Virus record (IMG/VR): IMGVR_UViG_3300031951_000024
Location: 62,001-126,000 of that record
Source: a virus
Length of the DNA: 64,000 nt
Direction: 5' to 3' (one strand)
Positions 1-8,865 of this stretch are shown one piece after another (positions within the stretch are counted from its first letter, which is position 1; the number at the start of each line of letters is the position of its first letter). The position numbers and the translations under genes were made by a program. The notes beneath the pieces were generated by a model. That model was not told where the DNA came from. It saw nothing but the letters and a program-made list of their open reading frames with translations, and ran no database searches.

Positions 1-342
1 ATGGAAGAAGCTAAAAAAAGAGGGATAAATCTTGGTAAACTAATTGGTTTAGATGAGTTTGAATTGGTTACACAATATACGTCAAATCCAGATAAATTCT
101 GTACTGATTATGGTCCTGAACAATGTGAAAAATTTAAAAAAATACTTGAGGAAAATAGAAATTTATATCTTAAACAAAAAGAACAACAACAAGAAATACC
201 AACCGAATATGAAAATATGATATACCAGTATTTTAATACTGAACAAAATGAATGGAAAACAATTTCAAAAACACAATATGAAATTTGGAAGAAAAAGGGT
301 AAGAATACTAGAGAAGTTCCAAAAAACGTAGAACAAAAGTGA
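1..342 (+). CDS. Hypothetical protein sharing a WKKKG module with the gene at 1939 (possibly partial)
   Basis: The reading frame is open from base 1, where an ATG happens to sit, so the gene may continue upstream of the window. The visible 113 residues are charged and soluble. The C-terminal 40 residues contain the pattern Y-x-W-x-x-(I/C)-S/K-K-x-Q-x-x-x-WKKKG-x-x-x-R-x-x-P-x-NV. The same pattern forms the N-terminus of the protein at 1939, so the two share a small domain. I recognise no family. Position directly upstream of two large virion-type proteins suggests a structural or virion-associated role, which is inference only. Confidence 0.6.
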   Translation: MEEAKKRGINLGKLIGLDEFELVTQYTSNPDKFCTDYGPEQCEKFKKILEENRNLYLKQKEQQQEIPTEYENMIYQYFNTEQNEWKTISKTQYEIWKKKGKNTREVPKNVEQK

Positions 343-362
343 AATATTAATAATAATAAACA

Positions 363-369
363 TATTTAT
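363..369 (+). promoter_or_regulatory. Late-type promoter motif TATTTAT
   Basis: TATTTATA lies 15 bases before the ATG at 385. The same heptamer precedes most structural genes of the window. Confidence 0.55.
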
Positions 370-384
370 ATATAAAATTATATT

Positions 385-1911
385 ATGAGAAATACTCTTT
401 TAATTGAAGAACTAGTAAGAATAAAAGAAATTATGGGTGTTAGATTAAACTCAAATGCGGTTAATGAAGCGGTAACAATAGGAAACCCAACTAGAATTAA
501 GGCTTTTGACGTAAACTTAAATCCGGCAATCAGAAATGAGATTGAAACTCAAATGGTTGATTGGGCAAATACAACAAATACACTATCAAGAACCGTTAGA
601 AATTTTGATGAGTTAACAACTTTAGCTAGAGCTGAAGCTAGGGCTGCTGGTGAACAAATAACAACTGATGCTGAGGCATTATACTGGTTAGCGGCAACAT
701 CAGGCAGGGACAATTTTAGTAATATTGTCAGAAGAATTAGTGATGTTAATATGTCAAATTTCAATAGACAAGCAACGAACATTACCAACAACACTTTAGC
801 CGGTAGTTTACAAAATCAGATGAATACATTTAATCGTACAATCGGTAGAGATATTGAGACTGGCGCTGTTAGTGATGCAACAGCAACATCACATGCGGCA
901 AATTTAACCCGTTTAAAAAATAATATTATTAATGCTTCGTTATCCGATATTGATCAAGCAACAAAAGATAGATTAGTTAAACTAATTGACGATCAAATTG
1001 ATATGATAGATACCGCAACAAATTCTGCTTATGTGTCAACAACCCCAACGACACGTACTGGAGCCGGCGGTGGAGGTCAACAAGGTGGCGGAGGTCAACA
1101 AGGTGGCGGAGGTCAACAAGGTGGCGGAGGTCAACAAGGTGGCGGAGGAAACCAAGGTGGTGGAGGAAACCAAGGTGGTGGAGGAAACCAAGGTGGTGGT
1201 CAGCCACCAGCATTTAATGTTAGACAAGCATTAGATGACCAAATTGATTTAATAACTAACAACCCTATCTATGGTAGAGTTGCTCGTGAACAGAAAGATT
1301 TGATTGCCAATAATATTCGTAACAGATTTGGTAGTCTAACACCAGAAGAGTTTAACGAACAATTACCTATGATTCGTAGAGAATTAAATGATATGTGTGA
1401 CGACCAAATAAACGGACTTCAGAGGGAAGCGGACAGACTTAGAACTGAAGGTCGTACTGAAGAGGCAGACCAATTAACTAGACGAGCTAGGAATATTGAG
1501 CGTGCAAAAAATATTGCCGGTGATGTACTTGGTTTTTGTGTTGGTAAAAAAGCTGGTGGTGGGCAAGGTGGTAAACTATCTACTGCGGGTAAAATTGGTA
1601 TTTGCGCATTTACTGGTTATATGGTTTGGGGTATCTTACACTCAATTGTTAGTGGTGGTGACGTAACAGTGGGTGATTATTTATGTGATATACCTAAAAT
1701 GCTTTCACATTATGAACCTGATTTCATTAGTAAAGCCTGTGGTAGAGAAGAGGTTACTGGTGAATATGAGAATACTAGCGAAGGATTCACTAAGTGGCTT
1801 GGAGATAACGGATTAAGTGGTACTTGGGACGATGATGGTTATCCTATTGTTGTTATTAATGGGGAAGATACATTATATCAATACAAAGATGGAACTTTTA
1901 AACCGGTTTAA
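385..1911 (+). CDS. Glycine-rich virion-type protein with N-terminal targeting-like sequence
   Basis: A 508-residue protein of no recognised family. The N-terminus is a short basic amphipathic segment (LLIEELVRIKEIMG) followed by VNEA near residue 28, resembling the targeting-like N-termini seen in other proteins of this window. Residues about 230-275 are a glycine-rich linker of repeated GGGGQQ and GGGGNQ units, encoded by an 18-bp tandem repeat. A hydrophobic stretch lies near residues 400-425 (GICAFTGYMVWGIL) and several Cys residues lie in the C-terminal half. It has a late-type TATTTAT motif 15 bases upstream and lies next to another linker-rich protein. A virion-associated or packaged role is inferred. 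The start ATG is the first after the promoter motif. Confidence 0.75.
   Translation: MRNTLLIEELVRIKEIMGVRLNSNAVNEAVTIGNPTRIKAFDVNLNPAIRNEIETQMVDWANTTNTLSRTVRNFDELTTLARAEARAAGEQITTDAEALYWLAATSGRDNFSNIVRRISDVNMSNFNRQATNITNNTLAGSLQNQMNTFNRTIGRDIETGAVSDATATSHAANLTRLKNNIINASLSDIDQATKDRLVKLIDDQIDMIDTATNSAYVSTTPTTRTGAGGGGQQGGGGQQGGGGQQGGGGQQGGGGNQGGGGNQGGGGNQGGGQPPAFNVRQALDDQIDLITNNPIYGRVAREQKDLIANNIRNRFGSLTPEEFNEQLPMIRRELNDMCDDQINGLQREADRLRTEGRTEEADQLTRRARNIERAKNIAGDVLGFCVGKKAGGGQGGKLSTAGKIGICAFTGYMVWGILHSIVSGGDVTVGDYLCDIPKMLSHYEPDFISKACGREEVTGEYENTSEGFTKWLGDNGLSGTWDDDGYPIVVINGEDTLYQYKDGTFKPV
1065..1203 (+). repeat. 18-bp tandem repeat encoding GGGGQQ/GGGGNQ
   Basis: About seven near-perfect 18-bp units lie inside the gene at 385. 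The first four encode GGGGQQ and the last three GGGGNQ, so two variants have been amplified in blocks. This is a coding repeat, in frame throughout. Confidence 0.9.
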
Positions 1912-1938
1912 TCTTTAAAAATTTAACATAGAATTAAA

Positions 1939-3999
1939 ATGGCAGAAATTAAAGATTGGCAATATAAAAATAAATCAACTGGTAATTGGGTTGATTGTAC
2001 TAAATCACAAGCTGTTGCTTGGAAAAAGAAGGGTTATGATATTAGAAAAAAACCTGCTAATGTGGATACTATTGAAAAATGTAAGACAGATCTTGACGCT
2101 ATAAAATCCGATGGATACACTAGAGTAAAGAAAGAATATTATGACACTTTAAGTACTACGAATTACGATAAAAAAACTTATTTGTGTAAATATAATAACA
2201 CAACAAGTTATCACGTAAAAAGAAAAGGAGCACCAAACCCAGACCCTAACCCAGACCCTAACCCAGACCCTAACCCAACACCAGGACCTATTTCAAGTAA
2301 ATACCAAGATTGTACTGGTAAGAAAATCAGGTTCAATGGGTGTAAAGATACCGATGGTATAATCAATAGAGTACAAGGATGTCTTGGTGTGAAACAAGAT
2401 AATTTCTTTGGTCCAAAAACCGAAGAACAATTAAAACTAAAAACTGGTAAAGAATATTTTACAACGGATCAAGTTGATGCAATTTGTTCTGGAAAATTAA
2501 CACCAGATGGTGAATCTGGAGCAGGTACAACAACATTTAGTTGGGATACTTTAATTGAGAATGAGCAAATTTATAATAGTGGTCTTAAATACAAAATAAA
2601 AGACGGAACTGAAGTTTACATCATAAAAAGAGAACTTAACACAGATAAAAAATTACCATTAGATACACTATCCGGAGCTGATCCAGAAAAGTTTGATTAC
2701 TTTGTCTATTTCCCAATTCCTCAAGGACAAACAAGAGGTAATTATGGTAAATTAATTTTCTATACAACACCAAATGGTGAAAGAAAAGTAAAGGTTGATA
2801 AGAATCAAAACTGGAAATGGGAAGCTGAAGAAAACATTGAGTCATTTGATGTTATGGAAGGTAGTATAAAGAAACTATTAAATAATATTTTATCCGAACA
2901 AAAACATTATGGTGGTCCGGCAGATAGAAGAAGTTCTGACCAATCTGGAGGTAGTCCATCAACAAGTCAAACATCCGGAGTACAACAGACTGGTGGTTCT
3001 GGGGCATCCGGAGTGCAACAGACTGGCGGTTCTGGGGTTACAAATGTAAAACCAAATCCTAATGATGTTAAAAAGGTTATTGAACCAATAAGACTTGAAA
3101 CAATTGGATTATTAAACCAAATTAAAGAAAATCTTAAATTTAAGGCTGCGGCATCACCAGAAGATAGAAAAAATTTAGATGATGCAATAACTTTACTTAA
3201 GAATTTTGATTCTTCTAAAGCTTGTGATAATATCACTCTAATTGATGAAAATTTAACATTTTTAAATCAAATGATTAAGGCTAATGAAGGTGGTTTTGGT
3301 AAAAAAGACATTGTTGATTTAGCAAAACAAGTAAGAACCAATTTAGAAAAAGTTAAATCTGAATGCCAGAGACTAGAAAATGAGGCTGTATCAAAATCTA
3401 AAATTAGTCAACAACAAGTGACACAACCTAATACAATGACTGGTACACAAACCACAACACAACCTAATCAACAAGGTAGTGTGACAACAACATCACAAAC
3501 TAATCAAACAACACAACAAAATAAAATGACAGGATCTGAAGAACCGATACAAGAGTTTGACTTATCAAGAGACGCATGTAGAAATAAAATTAAAGAACTT
3601 CATTTGGCCGCGTTCCCACCTAGACTTCGTGCTGATGAGTCAGATATTAAAGATATTCCATTAGCTAAAAAAGAGATAATCTGGTGCGCAAGAGAATACC
3701 CATTTGGAAAAGTATTTGGCGCTAAAGATGAACTTCAGGAATTGATTAAATGTAGAACTGAAAAGAATAGAAAATTACAAAAAGGGCGTAACGAATACTG
3801 TTTGTATGATGTTAAAAATCAAATTGAACTTAAAACTGAAAGTATTGTTAGTAACCAGGTTAATAACCTACTAACTGAAAAAAGAAATAATAAATCAAAA
3901 ATTAGTTCTTTAATTTCTGAAGCGGTAGTTGCAAAAAGAAAAGAAAAGACAAGAGATGTAATAGCCGAAGATTTAATTAGAATGATTAAAGGTTATTAA
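1939..3999 (+). CDS. Multidomain virion-type protein with peptidoglycan-binding-like domain
   Basis: 686 residues in modules. Residues 1-45 carry the WKKKG module shared with the gene at position 1. Residues about 100-118 are a Pro-rich linker of DPNP repeats. Residues about 125-180 read like a PG_binding_1 domain (IINRVQGCLGV, then FFGPKTEEQLK), the fold that holds lysins to peptidoglycan. Near residues 305-320 there is a targeting-like helix ending ILSEQ, followed by Ser/Gly and Gln/Thr-rich linkers. The C-terminus has another basic helix (SKISSLISEAV). The gene follows the 385 gene by 27 bases and is closed by a strong terminator at 4069. A virion protein that engages the cell wall during entry is a reasonable inference. 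No catalytic domain is visible. Confidence 0.7.
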   Translation: MAEIKDWQYKNKSTGNWVDCTKSQAVAWKKKGYDIRKKPANVDTIEKCKTDLDAIKSDGYTRVKKEYYDTLSTTNYDKKTYLCKYNNTTSYHVKRKGAPNPDPNPDPNPDPNPTPGPISSKYQDCTGKKIRFNGCKDTDGIINRVQGCLGVKQDNFFGPKTEEQLKLKTGKEYFTTDQVDAICSGKLTPDGESGAGTTTFSWDTLIENEQIYNSGLKYKIKDGTEVYIIKRELNTDKKLPLDTLSGADPEKFDYFVYFPIPQGQTRGNYGKLIFYTTPNGERKVKVDKNQNWKWEAEENIESFDVMEGSIKKLLNNILSEQKHYGGPADRRSSDQSGGSPSTSQTSGVQQTGGSGASGVQQTGGSGVTNVKPNPNDVKKVIEPIRLETIGLLNQIKENLKFKAAASPEDRKNLDDAITLLKNFDSSKACDNITLIDENLTFLNQMIKANEGGFGKKDIVDLAKQVRTNLEKVKSECQRLENEAVSKSKISQQQVTQPNTMTGTQTTTQPNQQGSVTTTSQTNQTTQQNKMTGSEEPIQEFDLSRDACRNKIKELHLAAFPPRLRADESDIKDIPLAKKEIIWCAREYPFGKVFGAKDELQELIKCRTEKNRKLQKGRNEYCLYDVKNQIELKTESIVSNQVNNLLTEKRNNKSKISSLISEAVVAKRKEKTRDVIAEDLIRMIKGY

Positions 4000-4068
4000 T
4001 GAAACTTACCGGATGTAGTTGTCTGGTATGTATAAACCATCTAAAAGAAGGAGGTGTTCATTATCTAG

Positions 4069-4101
4069 CAAAATAGGAACTTAGGTTCCTATTTTGTTTT
4101 T
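4069..4101 (+). terminator. Rho-independent terminator
   Basis: A 12-bp perfect stem (CAAAATAGGAAC with GTTCCTATTTTG) with a TTAG loop is followed by TTTTT. It ends the 385-1939 unit and lies at the 3' end of the convergent glycosyltransferase gene. Confidence 0.9.
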
Positions 4102-4798
4102 ATAAAAGATATATTTTTTTTATATATTCAATATCTTCAATAGGTAATTTTTTTCCGGTGTAAATCCCATAATACCATTTCTCAATTAGTTTACCACCTT
4201 TTCTATATAAATGTCCAGTATCTAAAATCCAAGGACTTGACCCAAAAATTTTCCAGTCACTAGTTTTACTTAACTCAGATCCGCGTATTTCAAAATCCCA
4301 AAGTGTTGTACATTTTTTTGCATAATTAACAAAAAAATCTTTATTCCATATTGATGAGGTACAAGAAATTCTATATTCGGTATTATGTTCGTTTTCAAAA
4401 ATATCTAAACCGTTTTTATGTTCTATATTTTTATGTAATCTTCTGAAATTATCTTTGGTCAGACCAATCCTACCAATTTTATCATTGTTTTTTATTACAT
4501 CAACAAGAGTATTAAATAAATTATGATTAACTCTATCAACTAATGGCTTATCATCAACCTCAAAAACAAAAAACTTATCTGACACCGATTCAAAATATTC
4601 AGAAACTTGAGAACAAATAGTATCCACACCTAAATCTATTCCTATAGAAACAAATTTAGCATGTACTGGCAGCTTGTCCGGGGACTTATAACCTAAAATC
4701 ACAACTTCAATTTCAGGCCAATATTTTTTAAAACTATAGTCAATCATTTTACAGGTTTCGTTGACTAATCTATCTGATGTTAAAATGTAAAACTTCAT
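4100..4798 (-). CDS. Putative glycosyltransferase (GT-A-like)
   Basis: 232 residues, the only reverse-strand gene in this part of the window. It starts with a short beta-strand (MKFYILTSDR) and carries VFEVDDKPLVD near residue 80, which looks like the acidic DxD-type metal/nucleotide-sugar site of GT-A enzymes. Later it has WDFEIRGSELS, a pattern seen in phage-encoded sugar transferases. It lies next to three forward glycosyltransferase genes, so a shared role in making or adding a glycan (on the virion or on the host surface) is likely. The acceptor is unknown. Confidence 0.6.
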   Translation of the reverse strand: MKFYILTSDRLVNETCKMIDYSFKKYWPEIEVVILGYKSPDKLPVHAKFVSIGIDLGVDTICSQVSEYFESVSDKFFVFEVDDKPLVDRVNHNLFNTLVDVIKNNDKIGRIGLTKDNFRRLHKNIEHKNGLDIFENEHNTEYRISCTSSIWNKDFFVNYAKKCTTLWDFEIRGSELSKTSDWKIFGSSPWILDTGHLYRKGGKLIEKWYYGIYTGKKLPIEDIEYIKKIYLL

Positions 4799-4822
4799 TC
4801 ATTGGAAAATATACAATATAAA

Positions 4823-4829
4823 TATTTAT
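4823..4829 (+). promoter_or_regulatory. Late-type promoter motif TATTTAT
   Basis: ATAAATATTTATT lies 17 bases before the ATG at 4847 and supports that start over an upstream in-frame ATG at 4802. Confidence 0.5.
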
Positions 4830-4846
4830 TTTATATATTATACATA

Positions 4847-5617
4847 ATGATATTAGTTGAAAACTTTAAAAAAAATCAAATTGTGGATTTAGAAATTGAC
4901 TATTTTTTAGACCGAATTAAAAATAAAGACTTTTTTTCGTATTCACGATTTAATGATGGTGAATTAATATGCGCCATTAAAAATTTTACAGAAGTTGGGT
5001 CAACACACAATTGTGATAAACACGAGTATTTCCCAGATTTAGGGTTAGATTTAATACAATCTTTAAATAACGCCGATAATAAAAATTATTTCATACAATA
5101 CTTATCGGCATTTATAAACAACTCAAAATATATTGAGTACACTGAAACGTTATTAAAAAATAACAAATTAAATGGTCAATACGTTAGTAGTGATTTTCTA
5201 CAAATTATGTTAAGGTACAAACCTGAAGAGTTTAAAAAGTTTATTGATATTTTAAATCAAAATCAAATTATGATTGTTGGTCCAGAATATTTAAATAAGT
5301 TTAAATTATTAAATATTACCGATTTTATTCAGGTACCAACTAAAAATTGTTATTTACACAAAGATAGAATTCTGCATGAGATAAGAAATAAATTAAAAGA
5401 AAATCAAATAGTGTTATTTTCATCTTCTATGGCAACAAATTCATTTATTAATGTGCTGTTTGCTGAATATGGTAATACTAATTTTTTTATTGACGCCGGA
5501 TCAATATGGGATATTTTTTTCTATAAAACAAATCCAGAAATAAAACAGAGAAGTGTTAATTTTGATAAAATAACACAATTTAGTAACTGGTATAAAGATT
5601 TTTTTATTGATAATTAA
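4847..5617 (+). CDS. GT-D-fold-type glycosyltransferase
   Basis: 256 residues from the chosen ATG at 4847. The upstream in-frame ATG at 4802 would place the late-type promoter motif inside the gene. The region SYSRFNDGELICAI near residue 30 matches the R-F-x-D-G-E signature of the GT-D glycosyltransferase domain (formerly DUF1792). The rest is AT-rich and Asn/Lys-rich like its neighbours. It is the first of three forward glycosyltransferase genes spaced by 2 bases or less. These enzymes usually extend protein-linked or surface glycans; the phage substrate is not known. Confidence 0.6.
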   Translation: MILVENFKKNQIVDLEIDYFLDRIKNKDFFSYSRFNDGELICAIKNFTEVGSTHNCDKHEYFPDLGLDLIQSLNNADNKNYFIQYLSAFINNSKYIEYTETLLKNNKLNGQYVSSDFLQIMLRYKPEEFKKFIDILNQNQIMIVGPEYLNKFKLLNITDFIQVPTKNCYLHKDRILHEIRNKLKENQIVLFSSSMATNSFINVLFAEYGNTNFFIDAGSIWDIFFYKTNPEIKQRSVNFDKITQFSNWYKDFFIDN

Positions 5618-5619
5618 AA

Positions 5620-6192
5620 ATGCAAAAATTTTTAATAAACTTAAAAAGAAGAAACGATAGATTAAAATTACTTAATCTACCATTTGAATATACCCTATTT
5701 GAGGCTACGGATGGTAAAACAAAATATTCTACCCACCCAGAAAACGAACAGGGGTTTATGGGTTGTCTAGATAGTCATAGAAGATTATTTTCTTTTGCTA
5801 AAGAAAGTAAAATAAATACACTTATGGTACTTGAGGATGATGTTGTTGTTGACGAAAACTTTATTTCAAAATTAAACAAGGTTATGAGTGAACTTCCGGA
5901 AGATTGGGATTTACTTTACTTAGGTGGTTGGAATATTGGGGAAAAGGTAAAATATTCGGAATCTTTAGATATTGCACATAAAGTATATACAACTCACGCA
6001 TTTATAGTTAAAAACAAATTTTTTGACACAATAATAAATAATATAAATTCTAGAGATTGGAAAGTTGATGTTTTAATAAGTGAAATTTTAGAAACTGGTA
6101 AATGTTTTATATGTAACCCAGTGATAGCGTGGCAAAGAGAGGGGTTTAGTGATATTGAAAATAAAATAACAAACAATATACATTTAATGTGA
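5620..6192 (+). CDS. Glycosyltransferase family 25-like protein
   Basis: 190 residues beginning FLINLKRRNDRL, the typical start of GT25 (LPS-biosynthesis type) enzymes. It is followed by GCLDSHRRLF and VLEDDVVVDENF, the conserved acidic EDD motif of the family, and later DWDLLYLGG. It starts 2 bases after the previous gene, so the two are co-transcribed. The length is that of a single compact GT25 domain. The family transfers galactose or glucose-type residues; the target here is unknown. Confidence 0.8.
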   Translation: MQKFLINLKRRNDRLKLLNLPFEYTLFEATDGKTKYSTHPENEQGFMGCLDSHRRLFSFAKESKINTLMVLEDDVVVDENFISKLNKVMSELPEDWDLLYLGGWNIGEKVKYSESLDIAHKVYTTHAFIVKNKFFDTIINNINSRDWKVDVLISEILETGKCFICNPVIAWQREGFSDIENKITNNIHLM

Positions 6193-6193
6193 T

Positions 6194-7846
6194 ATGGATA
6201 GGAGAATTGTAAATGTTGCGTCATATAATAGGGTTGATTCTTTAATAATTTCATTAAAGTCAATTTACGACCAGTGTGATGAGATTAATGTTTGTTTGAA
6301 CGACCATAAGGGTGTTATCCCAGATTTTTTACAACAACCAAAAATTAATTTAACAATGACTGACAACTCAAAAGGTGACGCATTCAAGTTTTTAAAGTTA
6401 AATGATTCTAACGGATATTTTATTACAATAGATGATGATCTAGTTTACCCTCAAGGCTATGTTGAATTTATGGTTACAAAGTGTAAAGAAAATGATAACA
6501 AAAAAATCATAACACTACACGGAAGAAATTTTAATAAATTCCCAATACCAAGTTATTATAATTCGGCATCAGAAGTATACCATTGTTTAAAGGAAGTTAA
6601 AAAAGACGTTGTAGTCCAATTCGGTGGAACCGGGGTTATGTGTTTTCATACATCTATTTTAAAAAAATCAATAGATGATTTCATATACCCTAATATGGCT
6701 GACGTTTGGATTGGTAAATTTGCTAAAGAAAATAAAATTGAAATAATTTGTGTGGCACATAATTCTGGTTTTATAACTTACACATCACAAAAAACAACCA
6801 TATATAATTCCGAAATAAATAAAGACACTTTACAAACTAAAATTGTTAATGAAATGTTTGGTTTTACAAAAAAACCAGAATTATCTGTGGTGATTCCAGC
6901 ATATAACTGTAAAAACCATATTGATGATTGTATTATGTCAATTATTAAATCAGGTAGAGATAATGATATTGAAATTTTGGTTGGTGTTGATGGATGTATT
7001 GATACGTTAAATCATATTAAGAATAAAAATTACCACAACGTTAAATATTTTTATTTTACAGAAAACAAGGGTCCATACTCAATAAAAAACACTTTGGCTA
7101 ATATGTCAAAGTCAGATAAACTATTATTTTTTGATTCTGATGACATTATGAACCAAAATATGATTGGTCTAACAATAAAAGAACTCAATAACTATATTTG
7201 TGTTAAACCAAAATATGAAGAATTTGGTGACAGAAATAAAATACGTAAGTTTGGTGAGGGTGTTTTTGGTATTGGTAAAGAAACTTTTTTACAAATGAAT
7301 GGGTTTGAACCTTGGATGATGGCAGCAGACTCAGATTTTATGGGGAGACTATATAAAACAAAACCAAGAATTCTACACACTGAACAAGTTTTGTTTAGAA
7401 GAAGAGTTCACTCAAGTAGTTTAACAAATAGAAAGGACACTGGAATGAGTTCTCCGCTAAGAGCTTATTATGCAAACATAAGTAAAAACAAAAAAGGACA
7501 CGGAAATCCAGATAAACTAAATGTTAGGGGTTACATTGAAATAACTCCAAATGGGGACTACATATTCCAAACATCAGATGTTGACAACATAATTCCAACA
7601 CCAGAACCACCAAAAGAAAAAAATTCTGTATTAAAAATACTAGACAGACCGCAGGTTGCTACACCACAAAAAGAAGCTAAAGAAATAAATTACGAAGAAG
7701 TAAATAAAGTAATTTACAACAAACAAACAAATAAGAAAAACCAGGGTCAAGGGGTAAACAATCAATCTGCAAAAACACTTAATATTAAGAAAAAACTTTT
7801 TGAAAATATTAAAGGAGGTATTACTAGAGAGTCAAGAAGGATTTGA
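6194..7846 (+). CDS. Two-domain glycosyltransferase (GT-A plus GT2)
   Basis: 550 residues. The N-terminal domain (1-220) is GT-A-like, with ITIDDDLVYP as its DxD site near residue 77. The second domain (about 227-420) is a canonical GT2: LSVVIPAYNC at its start, then LFFDSDDIM as the catalytic acidic motif and GFEPWMMAADSDF as the acceptor region. The C-terminal 130 residues are a basic, Lys/Asn-rich tail of unknown role. It follows the GT25 gene by one base. Two fused transferases suggest that two sugars are added in succession. A disaccharide-building role is inference. Confidence 0.8.
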   Translation: MDRRIVNVASYNRVDSLIISLKSIYDQCDEINVCLNDHKGVIPDFLQQPKINLTMTDNSKGDAFKFLKLNDSNGYFITIDDDLVYPQGYVEFMVTKCKENDNKKIITLHGRNFNKFPIPSYYNSASEVYHCLKEVKKDVVVQFGGTGVMCFHTSILKKSIDDFIYPNMADVWIGKFAKENKIEIICVAHNSGFITYTSQKTTIYNSEINKDTLQTKIVNEMFGFTKKPELSVVIPAYNCKNHIDDCIMSIIKSGRDNDIEILVGVDGCIDTLNHIKNKNYHNVKYFYFTENKGPYSIKNTLANMSKSDKLLFFDSDDIMNQNMIGLTIKELNNYICVKPKYEEFGDRNKIRKFGEGVFGIGKETFLQMNGFEPWMMAADSDFMGRLYKTKPRILHTEQVLFRRRVHSSSLTNRKDTGMSSPLRAYYANISKNKKGHGNPDKLNVRGYIEITPNGDYIFQTSDVDNIIPTPEPPKEKNSVLKILDRPQVATPQKEAKEINYEEVNKVIYNKQTNKKNQGQGVNNQSAKTLNIKKKLFENIKGGITRESRRI

Positions 7847-7859
7847 TAGTTATTAATTT

Positions 7860-7866
7860 TATTTAT
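7860..7866 (+). promoter_or_regulatory. Late-type promoter motif TATTTAT
   Basis: TTTATTTATATTTTT lies 22 bases upstream of the ATG at 7889. Confidence 0.45.
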
Positions 7867-7888
7867 ATTTTTATCTAAAATTAAACCT

Positions 7889-8074
7889 ATGTATGTTATT
7901 GTAAAATTTATTAAAAACAAAAAAACAAATAAACACCTTCCGGTTATCCTTTTAAATACTCAAAGTGAGATTTGGGAGTTTAAAACAAAAAGTGAGGCCG
8001 ATCAAATAAAAGATGTTTTTGAAAAAAATTCTGATTCTGGTTACATTTATGATGTCAAAAAAATTGGTCAATAA
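7889..8074 (+). CDS. Small hypothetical protein
   Basis: 61 residues, basic at the N-terminus (KFIKNKKTNKH) and with an alpha-helical, acidic second half. A late-type motif lies upstream, and its stop codon overlaps the ATG of the next small gene (TAATG). No family recognised. Confidence 0.6.
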   Translation: MYVIVKFIKNKKTNKHLPVILLNTQSEIWEFKTKSEADQIKDVFEKNSDSGYIYDVKKIGQ

Positions 8075-8181
8075 TGGATGATGTATTTGAAGAAATTCAT
8101 AATGAATTTGTAAACTCCGAAGATTATTATTATTTCATAAAAGAAATGATGGAATACAATTATGAAGAATCACAAGAATAG
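8074..8181 (+). CDS. Very small acidic protein
   Basis: 35 residues, strongly acidic and aromatic (EDYYYFIKEMMEYNYEES). Its ATG overlaps the stop of the previous gene, which implies translational coupling. It ends just before the late-type motif at 8185. Function unknown. Confidence 0.5.
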   Translation: MDDVFEEIHNEFVNSEDYYYFIKEMMEYNYEESQE

Positions 8182-8184
8182 TGA

Positions 8185-8191
8185 TATTTAT
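8185..8191 (+). promoter_or_regulatory. Late-type promoter motif TATTTAT
   Basis: TATTTATA lies 5 bases before the ATG at 8197. At this spacing the 5' leader would be very short or absent. Confidence 0.5.
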
Positions 8192-8196
8192 AAAGT

Positions 8197-8640
8197 ATGA
8201 AAAGAAGAATAAGATTAACGGAAAGTCAATTAGTTTCTTTGATACAACGAATTGTTGAGGAAGAAAAGTATTCAGAGGAAGATTTGACATTTCCAAATGA
8301 AGTTTACGGTAAGGATTGTATTATCCGGGCAGCAAGAAAAAAACGAACAAATATGCCTGGTCGTGAATATGGGGCTGTTGTATTATGTGATGTTAATGAT
8401 ACCGGCAATTTATTTGTTGTTGGTGAATTAACGGTTTTTGGAAAAACTGAAGAAGAGGTTAACCAACGTATTTGTCAAAACATAGAACAGGTAAAAGCTG
8501 AGTACGATGAGCTATTCCAAGGAGAGGAAGAAACCCTTATGGAGTCAATTGAGAGTTCAAGATGGGACGTAAGTGATCGGCCAATTTCTTGTGATTTTTA
8601 TGACCAGGAGTATGAAAATCCTTGGGAATATAGAGGATAA
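8197..8640 (+). CDS. Hypothetical protein with LTES-type N-terminal targeting-like sequence
   Basis: 147 residues. The first 25 contain a basic start, RIRLTESQL and an amphipathic helix ending QRIVEEE, which carries an I-x-E site like those cut by T4-type prohead proteases. The body (about 30-100) looks like a small alpha/beta domain of unknown family, and the C-terminus is acidic and aromatic. A late-type motif lies directly upstream. Packaging in the head is inferred from the N-terminus and from similar N-termini in the window. Confidence 0.65.
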   Translation: MKRRIRLTESQLVSLIQRIVEEEKYSEEDLTFPNEVYGKDCIIRAARKKRTNMPGREYGAVVLCDVNDTGNLFVVGELTVFGKTEEEVNQRICQNIEQVKAEYDELFQGEEETLMESIESSRWDVSDRPISCDFYDQEYENPWEYRG

Positions 8641-8652
8641 TTAAAAAAACAT

Positions 8653-8682
8653 TTGTCAATTAAAAAAAATAACCTATATTTG
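8653..8682 (+). promoter_or_regulatory. Host-type promoter TTG-N19-TATATTTG
   Basis: TTG (8653-8655) and TATATTTG (8675-8682) are 19 bases apart, which matches the Bacteroidota housekeeping consensus TTG / TAnnTTTG. It faces the tRNA region. Confidence 0.75.
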
Positions 8683-8715
8683 TAAAAGAAAATTAAACTT
8701 TTTGTAAAACACATA

Positions 8716-8722
8716 TATTTAT
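8716..8722 (+). promoter_or_regulatory. Late-type promoter motif TATTTAT
   Basis: ATATATTTATAACG lies 6 bases before the ATG of a 36-residue open frame. Confidence 0.45.
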
Positions 8723-8728
8723 AACGAA

Positions 8729-8839
8729 ATGAAAACAACACAGATAAATATGAACTTTAATAACCCGTGTCAGAGCTGGGTCAAGTCGTATATTACGCTT
8801 CATAAATTTCCGTGTCTTTCATTTAATAGTACAATGTAA
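8729..8839 (+). CDS. Possible short peptide before a terminator
   Basis: A 36-codon frame starts 6 bases after a late-type motif and is closed by a terminator 27 bases downstream. It has two Cys and an internal Trp and resembles no family. The arrangement (late motif, tiny frame, terminator, RNA genes) recurs at 12016. It could be a real peptide or a leader that adjusts readthrough into the tRNA array. Confidence 0.4.
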   Translation: MKTTQINMNFNNPCQSWVKSYITLHKFPCLSFNSTM

Positions 8840-8865
8840 CGTATCATCAAATATAAAAGTGAAAG

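Noticed and set aside
1065-1203. CRISPR-like regular repeats
   Set aside because: The 18-bp units are contiguous, have no spacers and encode a glycine-rich protein linker. The same holds for the repeats at 32320 and 55905.
4048-4056. Strong Shine-Dalgarno-like GAAGGAGGTG
   Set aside because: No open frame of useful length follows; the sequence sits just before a terminator, and other genes here do not use Shine-Dalgarno sites.
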